A DNA stretch of 64,000 nucleotides from an uncultured Bacteroidota bacterium (GTDB lineage Bacteria; Bacteroidota; Bacteroidia; Flavobacteriales; Flavobacteriaceae): positions 1 to 64,000 of the forward strand of contig CACCIQ010000003.1 of assembly GCA_902546095.1 (NCBI GenBank), read 5' to 3'. Shown here one piece after another: positions 1-9,579 of this stretch. How positions within the stretch are numbered: the stretch's first letter is position 1; every line of letters begins with the position of its first letter. Under the pieces are notes generated by a model. It was not told the DNA's origin. It saw only the letters and a list, made by a program, of their open reading frames with translations, and ran no database searches. The position numbers and the translations under genes are program-made.

Positions 1-67
1 AACTAACTTAATGAAAAACATACCAATTCAGATTGAAGAAATTGAAGCAATCATGAACAATGATTAA
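1..67 (+). CDS. C-terminal tail of an unidentified gene (partial)
   Basis: An open frame enters from the left edge and ends at the TAA at 65-67. About 22 residues are visible, rich in Ile and Glu and ending in MNND. The frame contains an ATG at 11, but an 18-codon gene is less likely than the tail of a longer gene. Its stop interlocks with the stop of thiL (64-66 on the other strand), the same tight convergent arrangement seen elsewhere in this window. Family unknown. Confidence 0.35.
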   Translation, partial: TNLMKNIPIQIEEIEAIMNND

Positions 68-1098
68 AAAGATTTCCAACCCAACGATTCTATCATTATA
101 TTTCTTCCTGATTTTTCTAATAAAATCATCTCTTTGGACGAAGTAATATGTCCAATTACTGAAAGGTTTAAATTATTTTGAATTTGATCTAAATTTTCTT
201 GAGCAACTGTAAATAATAATTGATAATCCTCACCACCTGATAATGCAATTGTTGTCGGTTCTAAGTTAAATTCTTCACAAGCTTGTAAAGAATCGTGACT
301 TATTGGTATTTTATCTTCATAAATTTTACATCCTTTATTTGAACTTTTGCATAAGTGAATGATTTCTGAAGAAAGTCCATCAGAAATATCAATCATGGAT
401 GTTGGTTTAATTTTAGATTCCTGAAAAAACTCAATAATATCATTTCTAGCCTCAGGTCTTAGTTGTTTTTGAATAATATTTTTATAAGCTGTCAAATCAG
501 GCTTATTACTTGGATTTACTAGAAAGACCTGCTTTTCTCTTTCTAATACTTGTAATCCTAAATAAGCTCCCCCGAGGGTGCCAGAAACAACAATTAAATC
601 ATTAGTTTTTGCTCCTGACCTTTTAACAAATCCACTTTCACTAGGAACTCCGAGTGCAGTTACAGAAATTATGAGTCCTTTATTTGATGAGGTTGTGTCT
701 CCCCCAACTAAATCAACATTATAATTTTCACAGGCGACTTTAATACCAGAATAAAGATCTTTCAGGGATTCAATTTTAAACCTGTTAGATATAGCTACAG
801 AAACTGTTACTTGACTACAGATACCATTCATTGCACATATATCCGATATAGATGAAGTTATCGCCTTATACCCAAGATGTTTCAACGGGAAATATGAGAG
901 ATCAAAATGGACCCCTTCAACCAACATATCTGTTGAAATAAGCGTATTTTTTTTATTGAAATCTATTACAGCAGCATCATCCCCAACAGAAAGCTGAGTA
1001 GAATCGTTTTTTGAAATAAATTCTTTAGTTAACAATTCAATTAGACCAAATTCGCCTATTTCAGCAATGTCAGTAAGTTTTTTTGATTTTTTAGGCAT
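64..1098 (-). CDS. thiL: Thiamine-monophosphate kinase ThiL
   Basis: ThiL phosphorylates thiamine monophosphate to thiamine diphosphate in the cytoplasm, the last step of cofactor synthesis. The 344-residue protein has the family's order of motifs: the Gly-Asp-Asp-Ala-Ala ATP/Mg site near residue 40, the VEGVHFD stretch near 60, VDLVGGDTT near 130, DISDGLSSE near 240 and SGGEDYQLLF towards the C-terminus. The length is normal for the family. The frame also opens at a TTG at 1110, but the ATG at 1098 gives a more usual N-terminus. A TAAATTTG box lies 20 bases upstream of this ATG, so the gene probably has its own promoter, divergent from the suf operon. No THI-box riboswitch is visible in the short gap. 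Confidence 0.95.
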   Translation of the reverse strand: MPKKSKKLTDIAEIGEFGLIELLTKEFISKNDSTQLSVGDDAAVIDFNKKNTLISTDMLVEGVHFDLSYFPLKHLGYKAITSSISDICAMNGICSQVTVSVAISNRFKIESLKDLYSGIKVACENYNVDLVGGDTTSSNKGLIISVTALGVPSESGFVKRSGAKTNDLIVVSGTLGGAYLGLQVLEREKQVFLVNPSNKPDLTAYKNIIQKQLRPEARNDIIEFFQESKIKPTSMIDISDGLSSEIIHLCKSSNKGCKIYEDKIPISHDSLQACEEFNLEPTTIALSGGEDYQLLFTVAQENLDQIQNNLNLSVIGHITSSKEMILLEKSGRNIMIESLGWKSF

Positions 1099-1118
1099 TT
1101 CTATTCGCAATTGAATTT

Positions 1119-1126
1119 CAAATTTA
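1119..1126 (-). promoter_or_regulatory. TAnnTTTG -7 element for thiL
   Basis: TAAATTTG on the minus strand matches the Bacteroidota -7 consensus exactly. Transcription would begin about 7 bases downstream, giving a leader of roughly a dozen bases before the ATG at 1098. I see no convincing TTG -33 box. Confidence 0.5.
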
Positions 1127-1151
1127 GAGTAATAATTATTTTTTAAAGGGT

Positions 1152-1159
1152 TATATTTG
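1152..1159 (+). promoter_or_regulatory. TAnnTTTG -7 element of the suf operon
   Basis: TATATTTG ends six bases before the sufA ATG at 1166. Because Bacteroidota promoters start about 7 bases after this element, the operon transcript would be leaderless or nearly so. It is back to back with the thiL box at 1119-1126. Confidence 0.6.
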
Positions 1160-1165
1160 CAAAAT

Positions 1166-1495
1166 ATGATTAAAGTAGCAGATACCGCAAAAAATCAAGT
1201 ATCAAAACTAATGAAAATGGATGGTTTTAGTCCAAGTAAAGATTTTGTCAGAGTTGGTGTAAAAAGTGGTGGATGTTCAGGACTATCTTATGAGTTAAAT
1301 TTTGATAAAAATAAGCTAGATAATGATAAGGTTTTTGAGCATAATGGTATAAAAATTGTAGTTGATAAAAAAAGTTTTTTATACTTGATAGGAACAACAC
1401 TTGAATATTCTGGAGGTTTGAATGGAAAAGGATTTATTTTTAAAAATCCTAATGCTTCTCGAACTTGTGGTTGTGGTGAAAGTTTCTCTTTATAA
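1166..1495 (+). CDS. sufA: SufA/IscA-type iron-sulfur carrier (HesB family)
   Basis: A-type carriers hold and pass on Fe-S clusters made by the SufBCD scaffold. The 109-residue protein shows the three conserved cysteines: one in GGCSG near residue 37 and two in the CGCGESF tail. Length and tail are standard for the family. The frame also opens at a TTG at 1157, but that codon lies inside the TATATTTG promoter box, so the ATG at 1166 is preferred. It is the first gene of the suf operon, nine bases upstream of sufB. Confidence 0.93.
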   Translation: MIKVADTAKNQVSKLMKMDGFSPSKDFVRVGVKSGGCSGLSYELNFDKNKLDNDKVFEHNGIKIVVDKKSFLYLIGTTLEYSGGLNGKGFIFKNPNASRTCGCGESFSL

Positions 1496-1504
1496 CAACA
1501 TAAT

Positions 1505-2950
1505 ATGGCATATACAGAAGAAGAATTAAAAAAAGAATTAGAACAACAAGAATATCAATACGGTTTTACAACTGACATTGAATCTGAGACCTTTCCCGTT
1601 GGACTTAATGAAGATATTGTTCGTTCTATCTCAAAGAAAAAAAATGAACCAGAATGGATGACCAATTGGAGGCTTGATGCATATGCTGCATGGAAAAAAA
1701 TGGATGAACCTGAGTGGGCTAACATTCATTATAAGAAACCTGATTTTCAAGCTATTTCATATTTTTCAGCTCCAAAAACTAGTAACAAGTATAAAAGTTT
1801 AGATGAAGTCGATCCTGAACTTATTAAAACATTTAATAAGCTTGGTATTTCGATTGAAGAACAAAAAAAGCTTTCTGGAGTAGCTGTTGATATTGTAATG
1901 GACTCAGTTTCTGTTGCAACTACTTTTAGAGAAACTTTAGCTAAAGACGGAATTATTTTTTGTTCAATTTCAGAAGCAATTAAAGAATACCCTGATTTAG
2001 TAAAAAAATATATTGGAAAAGTAATACCTAAAACAGATAATTATTACGCTGCATTAAATTCAGCTGTTTTCTCTGATGGATCTTTTTGCTATATACCAAA
2101 AGGTGTTAAATGTCCCATGGAATTGTCTACATATTTCAGAATAAATCAAGCTGGGACTGGTCAATTTGAAAGAACTTTGGTAATTGCTGATGAAGGAAGT
2201 TATGTAAGTTATCTTGAGGGTTGTACTGCACCAAGCAGAGATGAGAACCAATTGCATGCTGCTGTAGTTGAACTGATTGCACACGATAACGCTGAAATTA
2301 AATACTCTACTGTTCAAAATTGGTATCCTGGAAATAAGCATGGTAAGGGTGGGGTTTTTAACTTTGTAACAAAAAGAGGTTTATGCCATAATAATTCTAA
2401 AATTTCATGGACACAGGTTGAAACTGGATCTGCTGTAACATGGAAATATCCATCGTGTATTTTAAAAGGTGACAATAGCATTGGTGAATTTTACTCAATT
2501 GCTGTTACAAATAATTATCAGCAAGCAGATACAGGAACAAAAATGATTCACCTCGGAAAAAATACCAAGAGTACAATTATATCTAAGGGAATATCTGCTG
2601 GAAAATCTCAAAACAGTTACAGAGGTCTTGTTCAAATTGGGAAAAATGCAGAAAATGCTAGAAATTTTTCCCAGTGTGATTCTCTATTAATGGGAAACAA
2701 TTGCGGTGCACACACTTTTCCATACATAGAGGCTAAAAACAAATCTGCCCAAATTGAACATGAAGCAACAACGAGTAAGATTGGAGAAGATCAAATTTTT
2801 TATTGTAATCAAAGAGGTATCGATGTAGAAAAAGCAATTGCTTTGATTGTAAATGGTTTTAGTAAAGAAGTATTAAATAAACTTCCAATGGAATTTGCTG
2901 TTGAGGCTCAAAAATTATTAGAAATATCTCTTGAGGGATCTGTCGGTTAA
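1505..2950 (+). CDS. sufB: Fe-S cluster assembly scaffold SufB
   Basis: SufB is the main scaffold subunit of the SufBC2D complex on which Fe-S clusters are built. The 481-residue protein carries the typical N-terminal region ([10 protein letters not shown] near residue 47), the right-handed beta-helix core with the conserved [19 protein letters not shown] block near residue 240, and the C-terminal [20 protein letters not shown] block. Length is normal. It lies between sufA and sufC with spacings of about nine bases, as in other flavobacterial suf operons. Confidence 0.97.
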   Translation: MAYTEEELKKELEQQEYQYGFTTDIESETFPVGLNEDIVRSISKKKNEPEWMTNWRLDAYAAWKKMDEPEWANIHYKKPDFQAISYFSAPKTSNKYKSLDEVDPELIKTFNKLGISIEEQKKLSGVAVDIVMDSVSVATTFRETLAKDGIIFCSISEAIKEYPDLVKKYIGKVIPKTDNYYAALNSAVFSDGSFCYIPKGVKCPMELSTYFRINQAGTGQFERTLVIADEGSYVSYLEGCTAPSRDENQLHAAVVELIAHDNAEIKYSTVQNWYPGNKHGKGGVFNFVTKRGLCHNNSKISWTQVETGSAVTWKYPSCILKGDNSIGEFYSIAVTNNYQQADTGTKMIHLGKNTKSTIISKGISAGKSQNSYRGLVQIGKNAENARNFSQCDSLLMGNNCGAHTFPYIEAKNKSAQIEHEATTSKIGEDQIFYCNQRGIDVEKAIALIVNGFSKEVLNKLPMEFAVEAQKLLEISLEGSVG

Positions 2951-2959
2951 AATTATATT

Positions 2960-3694
2960 ATGTTAAAAATTGAAAATTTACATGTAAGTATTGAAGATAA
3001 ATCAATACTAAATGGCTTAAACTTGGAAGTAAATCCAGGGGAGGTTCACGCAATTATGGGACCTAATGGATCTGGAAAAAGTACTCTTTCTGCAGTAATT
3101 GCTGGAAATGAAGATTATGAAGTTACTAAAGGAAATATTTTTTACAAAGATGAAAATATCGAAGATTTGTCAGCTGAGGAAAGAGCACATAAGGGAATTT
3201 TCATGTCATTCCAATATCCTGTCGAAATACCAGGAGTGACAGTAACTAATTTTATAAAAACTGCAATTAATTCTAATCTAAAAGCAAGAGGTCAAAAAGA
3301 AATGCCTGCCAATGAAATGTTAAAAAACATAAGAGACAAAGCGGCTCTTTTAGAAATTGATTCTAAGTTTTTATCAAGATCCTTGAATGAAGGATTTTCT
3401 GGGGGTGAAAAGAAGAGAAATGAAATTTTTCAAATGGCTATGCTAAATCCAACTTTAGCTATTCTTGATGAAACAGACTCTGGATTAGATATTGATGCAT
3501 TGAGAATTGTAGCTAATGGTGTTAACAAACTTAGAAATAAAAATAATGCTATAATTGTGATAACTCATTATCAGAGACTATTAGATCATATTATACCTGA
3601 TTATGTACATGTATTGCAAGATGGAAAAATTGCTAAATCAGGCGATAAAAACCTAGCTCTTCAACTTGAAGAAAAAGGTTATGATTGGATTTAA
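2960..3694 (+). CDS. sufC: Fe-S cluster assembly ATPase SufC
   Basis: SufC is the ABC-type ATPase that drives conformational change of SufB and SufD during cluster assembly. In 244 residues it has the Walker A GPNGSGKST (about 35-43), a Q-loop region (FQYP), the signature FSGGEKKR (about 148), Walker B AILDETDSGLD and the switch histidine in ITHYQR. No membrane segments are present, as expected for this soluble ABC protein. It is placed between sufB and sufD, ten bases apart from each. Confidence 0.97.
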   Translation: MLKIENLHVSIEDKSILNGLNLEVNPGEVHAIMGPNGSGKSTLSAVIAGNEDYEVTKGNIFYKDENIEDLSAEERAHKGIFMSFQYPVEIPGVTVTNFIKTAINSNLKARGQKEMPANEMLKNIRDKAALLEIDSKFLSRSLNEGFSGGEKKRNEIFQMAMLNPTLAILDETDSGLDIDALRIVANGVNKLRNKNNAIIVITHYQRLLDHIIPDYVHVLQDGKIAKSGDKNLALQLEEKGYDWI

Positions 3695-3704
3695 ATTATA
3701 ATTT

Positions 3705-5054
3705 ATGTCTTTAAAAGAAAAATTAGTATCATCATTTTTAGCATTTGAATTAGATGCTGATATTAATTCTGATATCCATAATATAAGGTCAAAATCAATC
3801 AAAGAATTTGAGAAAATTGGTTTCCCTGACAAAAAACATGAATACTGGAAATACACTCCAATTAAGAAAGTCTTAAATGAGAAATTAACAATTTTTAAAA
3901 AGAAAAGACACCTAATCGAATTTGAAAAAGTTAAAGATTTCTTTTTAGGAGGTATCGAGTCTTATAAAATTGTATTGATAGATGGAATGTACGATCCTCT
4001 TTGGTCAAATACCACCCACAAAGGAGCAGATATTTGTATTCTTTCCTCTGTACTTGAAAATGAAAAATACTCTGATGTCATATCAAAATATTTTAACCAA
4101 ATTATCAATAACAAAGAATCTTTTAGTTTGCTTAATAGCTCTTTTTCCAAAGAAGGCGCATATATACATGTTCCGAAAAATGTTGAACTAGATAAACCTA
4201 TTGAAATTATTCATATTAATTCTGGTGGTGAATCCTCATTAATGCTTCAACCAAGAAATTTAATAATTCTTGAAAAAGGATCAAAAGCTCAAATTGTTGA
4301 GAGTCACTATTCCTTAATTGGAAATAATATTTCACCATATACATTCCCAGGATATATTGACCCGCTTACAAATACACTAACTGAAATACATTTAGAGGAA
4401 AATGCAAATCTTGATTACTACAAGATTCAAAATGATTTAGAAACAACTTCAATTATTGATAACACATATATAAATCAGAAAAAGAATAGTACTGCGAGTT
4501 GTCATACATTCTCTTTTGGAGGCAATATTGTTAGAAACAATCTTAATTTTTTCCAGAATGGTAAAAATATCAACTCCATTATGAAAGGAATTACTATTCT
4601 TGGCTCTAATCAACATACAGATCATCATACTCTTGTTCATCATGCAAGTCCAAATTGTGAAAGCTATCAAGAATACAAGGGAATTTACAATGATAAATCT
4701 ACTGGGGTCTTTAATGGAAAAGTAGTAGTCGATAAAATTGCTCAGAAAATTAACGCATTTCAACAAAATAATAATCTTTTAGTTGGAGATCATTCATCTG
4801 TAAATACTAAGCCTCAATTAGAAATTTTTGCTGATGATGTAAAATGTTCTCATGGATGCACCATTGGTCAACTAGATAAATCTGCTTTATTTTACTTAAA
4901 AACAAGAGGAATAGCTGAAAAAGAGGCGAAAGGCTTACTGACTTATGCATTTGCTAATAATGTCTTAGAAAATGTTAAAATGCAAGTTTTAAAAACAAAA
5001 ATTAAAAAAATTATTGCTAGAAAGATTGGTGTTAATCTTGGTTTTGAATTATAA
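3705..5054 (+). CDS. sufD: Fe-S cluster assembly protein SufD
   Basis: SufD pairs with SufB to form the scaffold heterodimer and is tied to iron entry. The 449-residue protein has an alpha-helical N-terminus with the EYWKYTPI motif, a beta-helix core and the C-terminal block KCSHGCTIGQLD followed by LFYLKTRGI, all typical of SufD. The stop overlaps the ATG of sufS by one base (TAATG), implying translational coupling. Confidence 0.95.
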   Translation: MSLKEKLVSSFLAFELDADINSDIHNIRSKSIKEFEKIGFPDKKHEYWKYTPIKKVLNEKLTIFKKKRHLIEFEKVKDFFLGGIESYKIVLIDGMYDPLWSNTTHKGADICILSSVLENEKYSDVISKYFNQIINNKESFSLLNSSFSKEGAYIHVPKNVELDKPIEIIHINSGGESSLMLQPRNLIILEKGSKAQIVESHYSLIGNNISPYTFPGYIDPLTNTLTEIHLEENANLDYYKIQNDLETTSIIDNTYINQKKNSTASCHTFSFGGNIVRNNLNFFQNGKNINSIMKGITILGSNQHTDHHTLVHHASPNCESYQEYKGIYNDKSTGVFNGKVVVDKIAQKINAFQQNNNLLVGDHSSVNTKPQLEIFADDVKCSHGCTIGQLDKSALFYLKTRGIAEKEAKGLLTYAFANNVLENVKMQVLKTKIKKIIARKIGVNLGFEL

Positions 5055-6271
5055 TGAGTTTTGATATAAATAAAATCAGATCTGACTTTCCCATTTTAAA
5101 AAAAAAAATTAATGGAAAGCAATTAATATATTTTGACAATGCAGCTACATCACAAACACCAAGTTGTGTAATTGATTCAATCTCTGATTATTATAAAAAT
5201 TACAATTCCAATATTCACAGGGGAGTTCATTCATTAAGCGAACAGGCAACTGAATCATACGAAGATTCAAGAGAAAAAATTAGAGCACATTTTAATGCAA
5301 AATATAAAGAAGAAATAATATTTACATCAGGCACAACTCATTCGATTAATATAGTATCTAATGGATTTGTTAAACTGATTGGCAAAGGTGATGAAGTTAT
5401 TGTATCTGGCTTAGAACATCATTCAAATATTGTTCCTTGGCAAATGATGTGTGAGAAAAACAATGCAAAACTTAATGTAATTCCAATAAATGATGATGGT
5501 GAGCTAGACCTTGATGAGCTTAAAAAAATAGTTTCTAAAAAAACTAAAATTGTTTTCCTAAATCACGTATCAAATGCATTAGGAATAATTAATCCAATTG
5601 AAGAAATAATTAAATTGTCTCACGAAAATGGAGCATATGTCCTTATTGATGGAGCGCAAAGTGCAGCTCATTTCAAAATTGATTTACAACATTTAGATGT
5701 AGACTTTTTCACTGCATCTGCACACAAGCTGTGTGGTCCTACTGGAATTGGATTTTTATATGGAAAAAAAGAGTTATTAAATAAAATTGATCCATTAATG
5801 GGTGGAGGTGAAATGATTTCCGATGTAACATTTGAAAAAACATCATATGCTGATCTTCCTCAAAAGTTTGAAGCTGGAACGCCTAATATTTCTGGTGTTA
5901 TCGCCTTTGGAGTTGCTATTGATTATTTGAACAAAATTGGTTTTAATAATATTGAAAAATATGAATTGGAACTCCTAGATTATGCTACGACAAAACTTAA
6001 AAAAATTGACGGTCTGAAAATTTATGGTGATGTAAAAAACAAAACCTCTGTAATTTCATTTAATATTATTGGAATACATTCATACGATATTGGATCAATT
6101 TTAGATAAATATGGAGTTGCTGTCAGAACTGGTCAGCATTGCGCCCAACCCATTATGGATTATTTTAATATTCCTGGAACTGTAAGAGTCTCATTATCAT
6201 TTCTAAATACATTTGATGAAATTGATATTCTTTGTGAGGCTCTATTAAAAGCAAAGTCAATGTTAAGCTAA
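5054..6271 (+). CDS. sufS: Cysteine desulfurase SufS
   Basis: SufS is the PLP enzyme that removes sulfur from cysteine as a persulfide for cluster assembly. The 405-residue protein shows the PLP-lysine in SAHKLCGPTG (near residue 225) and the active-site cysteine in RTGQHCAQP (near residue 360), the group II SufS/CsdA pattern. Length is normal. It is coupled to sufD by a one-base overlap and precedes its activator sufE. Confidence 0.96.
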   Translation: MSFDINKIRSDFPILKKKINGKQLIYFDNAATSQTPSCVIDSISDYYKNYNSNIHRGVHSLSEQATESYEDSREKIRAHFNAKYKEEIIFTSGTTHSINIVSNGFVKLIGKGDEVIVSGLEHHSNIVPWQMMCEKNNAKLNVIPINDDGELDLDELKKIVSKKTKIVFLNHVSNALGIINPIEEIIKLSHENGAYVLIDGAQSAAHFKIDLQHLDVDFFTASAHKLCGPTGIGFLYGKKELLNKIDPLMGGGEMISDVTFEKTSYADLPQKFEAGTPNISGVIAFGVAIDYLNKIGFNNIEKYELELLDYATTKLKKIDGLKIYGDVKNKTSVISFNIIGIHSYDIGSILDKYGVAVRTGQHCAQPIMDYFNIPGTVRVSLSFLNTFDEIDILCEALLKAKSMLS

Positions 6272-6275
6272 TTCG

Positions 6276-6283
6276 TATCTTTG
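6276..6283 (+). promoter_or_regulatory. Possible internal promoter (-7 element) before sufE
   Basis: TATCTTTG lies in the 19-base gap between sufS and sufE and ends seven bases before the sufE ATG. The match to TAnnTTTG is exact. It could give a leaderless sub-operon transcript for sufE and the downstream DUF genes. No -33 box is clear. Confidence 0.45.
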
Positions 6284-6290
6284 ATTAGGT

Positions 6291-6707
6291 ATGACAATTG
6301 AAAATTTACAGCAAAACTTAATTGAAGATTTTTCATTTTTTGAGGACTGGACTCAGAGATACGAGTATATGATTGAGCTTTCAAAAGGTCTTGAAAAAAT
6401 GGATGAGCAAATGAAAAATGATAAAAATATAATAAAGGGATGTCAAAGTAAAGTTTGGTTACATGCTGAGTTGAATGAAGGAAAAATTAAATTTTTAGCC
6501 GATAGTGAAGCTATTATTACCAGAGGAATTATTGCAATACTTCTTACAATTTTTAATAATAGAACACCTAATGAAATTATTGAGTCTGATACTAACTTTA
6601 TAGAAAAGATTGGGCTTAAAGAGCATTTATCACCAAATAGAGCTAATGGATTATATTCAATGATAAAGCAAATAAAATTTTATGCAATTGCATTTAGTAA
6701 AAAATAA
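6291..6707 (+). CDS. sufE: SufE-family sulfur acceptor
   Basis: SufE accepts the persulfide from SufS and delivers it to SufB. The 138-residue protein has the key cysteine in the motif GCQSKVW (near residue 50), followed by the conserved DSEAIITRGIIA stretch and the LSPNRANGLYSM tail. Length is typical. The stop lies three bases before the next gene. Confidence 0.94.
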   Translation: MTIENLQQNLIEDFSFFEDWTQRYEYMIELSKGLEKMDEQMKNDKNIIKGCQSKVWLHAELNEGKIKFLADSEAIITRGIIAILLTIFNNRTPNEIIESDTNFIEKIGLKEHLSPNRANGLYSMIKQIKFYAIAFSKK

Positions 6708-6710
6708 ATA

Positions 6711-7037
6711 ATGAGTAAAAAAATTATAGACCCAAATAAATTAGGTGAAGAAATTGTAAAGGTTTTAAAAACAATTTTTGATCCAGAGATACCAGTTGAT
6801 ATATATGAACTTGGATTAATTTATGATGTATTTGTAAATGAGGATAATGATGTAAAAATTTTAATGACCTTAACAACACCTAATTGTCCTGTAGCTGAGA
6901 GTTTACCTTTAGAGGTTAAAAATAAAATTGCAGATATCGAAGGTGTAAAAAGTTCAGAAGTTGAGATGACTTTTGATCCACCATGGACAAGAGATTTAAT
7001 GAGCGAAGAAGCCAAACTAGAATTAGGTTTTTTATAA
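6711..7037 (+). CDS. SUF-associated DUF59/MIP18 protein (SufT-like)
   Basis: DUF59 proteins take part in maturing Fe-S proteins; in Bacteroidota and Firmicutes this one sits in the suf operon and is often called SufT or 'SUF system Fe-S assembly protein'. The 108-residue protein has the family signature DPEIPVDIYELGLIY near residue 24, the TTPNCPVAESLP cysteine motif and FDPPWTRDLMSEEAK at the end. It abuts the next gene directly: its stop ends at 7037 and the next ATG is at 7038. Confidence 0.92.
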   Translation: MSKKIIDPNKLGEEIVKVLKTIFDPEIPVDIYELGLIYDVFVNEDNDVKILMTLTTPNCPVAESLPLEVKNKIADIEGVKSSEVEMTFDPPWTRDLMSEEAKLELGFL

Positions 7038-7547
7038 ATGAGCTTTGAGATAGAAAATAGAGTTTCAAAAAGTCCTATTCAGTCAATTGATTTATCAGAT
7101 TTTCTAGTAAATAAGGAATTTGACACTTTTGATATTAGGAACTGGTTAAAGGATGATTTGATTTTAATTGAAAAAGATTTTAGAAATTATGTTAAATCGT
7201 TTGATTGGTCAATTTATAAAAACAAACTTGTTTCAATAAGTTGTTCAACTGACGCTATAATTCCTGACTGGGCATTTATGTTGATTTCATCAGAATTAAA
7301 TAAATTAAATATTAAAAATTTGATTGGATCAATTGAAGACTTTGAAAATATATTAATGATTGAGGCTATCAATTCTATTGATTTATCTACTTATAAAAAT
7401 AAACCAGTAATCATAAAAGGTTGTACAAATAAGAAATTCAAGAAATATTTCTATTCACTATTAATAGATAAAATTCAACCTGTTGCTAAGAGTATTATGT
7501 TTGGAGAAGCATGTTCATCAGTACCAATATATAAAGCAAAAAAATGA
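7038..7547 (+). CDS. DUF2480 family protein
   Basis: This 169-residue soluble protein matches the DUF2480 family from memory: N-terminal ENRVSKSPI, central CSTDAIIPDWAFMLI, and the end KSIMFGEACSSVPI with a conserved cysteine. The family is Bacteroidota-specific, has no established function and is commonly found behind the suf genes, so a role linked to Fe-S assembly is an inference from context only. It overlaps the next gene by four bases. Confidence 0.85.
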   Translation: MSFEIENRVSKSPIQSIDLSDFLVNKEFDTFDIRNWLKDDLILIEKDFRNYVKSFDWSIYKNKLVSISCSTDAIIPDWAFMLISSELNKLNIKNLIGSIEDFENILMIEAINSIDLSTYKNKPVIIKGCTNKKFKKYFYSLLIDKIQPVAKSIMFGEACSSVPIYKAKK

Positions 7548-8443
7548 AAATTTTATTATTTATTTTTACGCTCACTTTCTATATCTCTCCTGTTCTATCC
7601 CAAAATAATGAAGTCAAAGATTCTCTGAATTTGAACTGGTCCCTTTCAGGAAAATTCACTTTTTTAGGAAACCAATCAAGTTATAGTTATTGGACTGCTG
7701 GAGGCCAAACAAGTGTTTCTGGAACAGTAAAAATTGATTATGATTTTAATTATGAAAAAAATGGATGGAATTGGGATACCAAGTTAATTACAGCCTATGG
7801 GCTCAATAATATTGGTGGAAGTAAATTTTTAAAGAAAACAGATGATAAGCTTGAAATAAACTCACTATTGGGAAAACAATTTACTAACAATCTTATTGGA
7901 AACTGGAGTTACTCAAGTTTTATAAATTTCAAGACACAATGGACCAAAGGATACAGATTTAGAAAGAATAGTGAAGGGCAAGAAGAAAGAACTGAACTGA
8001 CAAGATTTTTATCTCCTGCATATCTTCAAATTGGTGTAGGTTTATATTGGAAAAAAAATAAAGATCTTTGGATAAATATCGCACCAGTTACAGGCCGATT
8101 AATCATTGTAAATCGATTTTTCACCAATAATCTACAGCCTAACAAAGAATATTTTGGTGTTAAAAAAGGACAAAACAGCAGATTTGAGTTAGGAGCTTCC
8201 ATAAGATCCTTTTTTAAATTTGAGCTACTAGAGAATGTAGATGTTACAAATAGAGTAAGTTTATACTCTGATTACCTAAACAATCCATCTAATATTGATC
8301 TCGATTATACCATTAATACCGTGATGAAAGTTAACAAGTATCTTACGACTAATTTGATTATTCAGTTTATCTATGATGATAACTCTGTTAAAAGACTTCA
8401 AGTAAGAGAAGTAATGGGGATTGGAATTAGCTTGGATATCTAA
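7544..8443 (+). CDS. DUF3078 outer-membrane beta-barrel protein
   Basis: The 299-residue protein begins with a signal peptide (MKILLFIFTLTFYISPVLSQ) and continues with alternating aromatic/hydrophobic strands typical of an outer-membrane barrel, including SYSYWTAGGQTSVSG near residue 46. It resembles the Bacteroidota family DUF3078, whose members often close suf-DUF2480 gene strings. Function unknown. The ATG overlaps the stop of DUF2480 (ATGA). Its stop overlaps that of hflX on the opposite strand by four bases. Confidence 0.8.
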   Translation: MKILLFIFTLTFYISPVLSQNNEVKDSLNLNWSLSGKFTFLGNQSSYSYWTAGGQTSVSGTVKIDYDFNYEKNGWNWDTKLITAYGLNNIGGSKFLKKTDDKLEINSLLGKQFTNNLIGNWSYSSFINFKTQWTKGYRFRKNSEGQEERTELTRFLSPAYLQIGVGLYWKKNKDLWINIAPVTGRLIIVNRFFTNNLQPNKEYFGVKKGQNSRFELGASIRSFFKFELLENVDVTNRVSLYSDYLNNPSNIDLDYTINTVMKVNKYLTTNLIIQFIYDDNSVKRLQVREVMGIGISLDI

Positions 8444-9576
8444 TCTATCTCAGGATATAAGAAATTATTGTAAGGAAATCTTTTGACATGGATGTTTCTT
8501 ACATATTTATAAATTTTTTCTTTCAATTCATTAATATTTATTTTTTTTTCAGCTGATATATATACTCTGCTTTTCAACTTATTTGATTTTATGAATGAAT
8601 CATCTTCTAATCTGTCTATCTTGTTAAATACTAAAATAGAAGGCTTATCAATACTATCAATTTGTCCTAATATTTCATTTACAGAATCGATATGTTCTTC
8701 GTAATTAGGGTGTGAAATATCTACAATATGCAGCAATAAATCGGACTCTGTAATTTCATTAAGTGTACTTTTAAATGATTCGACGAGCTGGGTTGGTAAT
8801 TTTCTAATAAATCCGACGGTATCTGTTAACAGAAATGGAAGATTACCTATTACCATTTTTCTCACTGTTGTATCAAGAGTTGCAAAAAGTTTATTTTCAG
8901 CGAAGACATCGGATTTAGTAATTAAATTCATCAATGTTGACTTACCAACATTTGTATAGCCAACCAATGCCACACGAACCAAACTCCCTCTGTTTCCTCT
9001 TTGAACTGACATTTGCTTATCTATACTTGATAGTCTTTTTTTTAGTAGACTAATTTTATCACGGACAATCCTTCTGTCTGTCTCGATTTCAGTTTCACCA
9101 GGTCCTCTCATACCAATACCTCCTTTCTGTCTTTCAAGGTGAGTCCATAGTCCTTTCAATCTTGGCATTAAGTACTGATATTGAGCTAATTCAACTTGAT
9201 TTTTAGCATAGCTAGTTTTTGCTCTCTGTGCAAAAATATCTAAAATTAAACCTGTTCGATCAATTATTTTTGAACGTAAAATCTTTTCTAAATTTAATTG
9301 TTGAGTAGGCGACAGCTCATCATCAAAAATGACTGAACCTATATCGTTTTTAATACAGTAGTTTTGAATTTCAATTATTTTTCCAGATCCAATAAAAGTT
9401 TTTGGGTTTGGTTTATCAACCCTTTGTATAAATCTTTTTGAGACATGACCACCGGCAGTTTCAGTTAAAAATGATAATTCATTTAAATAGTCATTTACAA
9501 TTGTTTCACTTTGAACACTATTGATTATTCCTATCAAAATAGCCTTCTCATAGCTGATTTTATTAGTTTCAATCAA
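8440..9576 (-). CDS. hflX: Ribosome-associated GTPase HflX
   Basis: HflX binds the 50S ribosome and splits or rescues stalled ribosomes. The 378-residue protein has the N-terminal HflX domain with the GGXGXXGPGE-type motif (GGIGMRGPGETEIETDRR near residue 150), then a G domain with GYTNVGKST (G1), DTVGFI (G3) and NKID (G4). The C-terminus after the G domain is short. It is the last gene of a minus-strand operon after lpxH, three bases apart. Confidence 0.93.
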   Translation of the reverse strand: MIETNKISYEKAILIGIINSVQSETIVNDYLNELSFLTETAGGHVSKRFIQRVDKPNPKTFIGSGKIIEIQNYCIKNDIGSVIFDDELSPTQQLNLEKILRSKIIDRTGLILDIFAQRAKTSYAKNQVELAQYQYLMPRLKGLWTHLERQKGGIGMRGPGETEIETDRRIVRDKISLLKKRLSSIDKQMSVQRGNRGSLVRVALVGYTNVGKSTLMNLITKSDVFAENKLFATLDTTVRKMVIGNLPFLLTDTVGFIRKLPTQLVESFKSTLNEITESDLLLHIVDISHPNYEEHIDSVNEILGQIDSIDKPSILVFNKIDRLEDDSFIKSNKLKSRVYISAEKKININELKEKIYKYVRNIHVKRFPYNNFLYPEID

Positions 9577-9579
9577 ATT

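Noticed and set aside
1111-1150. THI-box riboswitch before thiL
   Set aside because: The gap is too short and lacks the conserved CUGAGA-type core.
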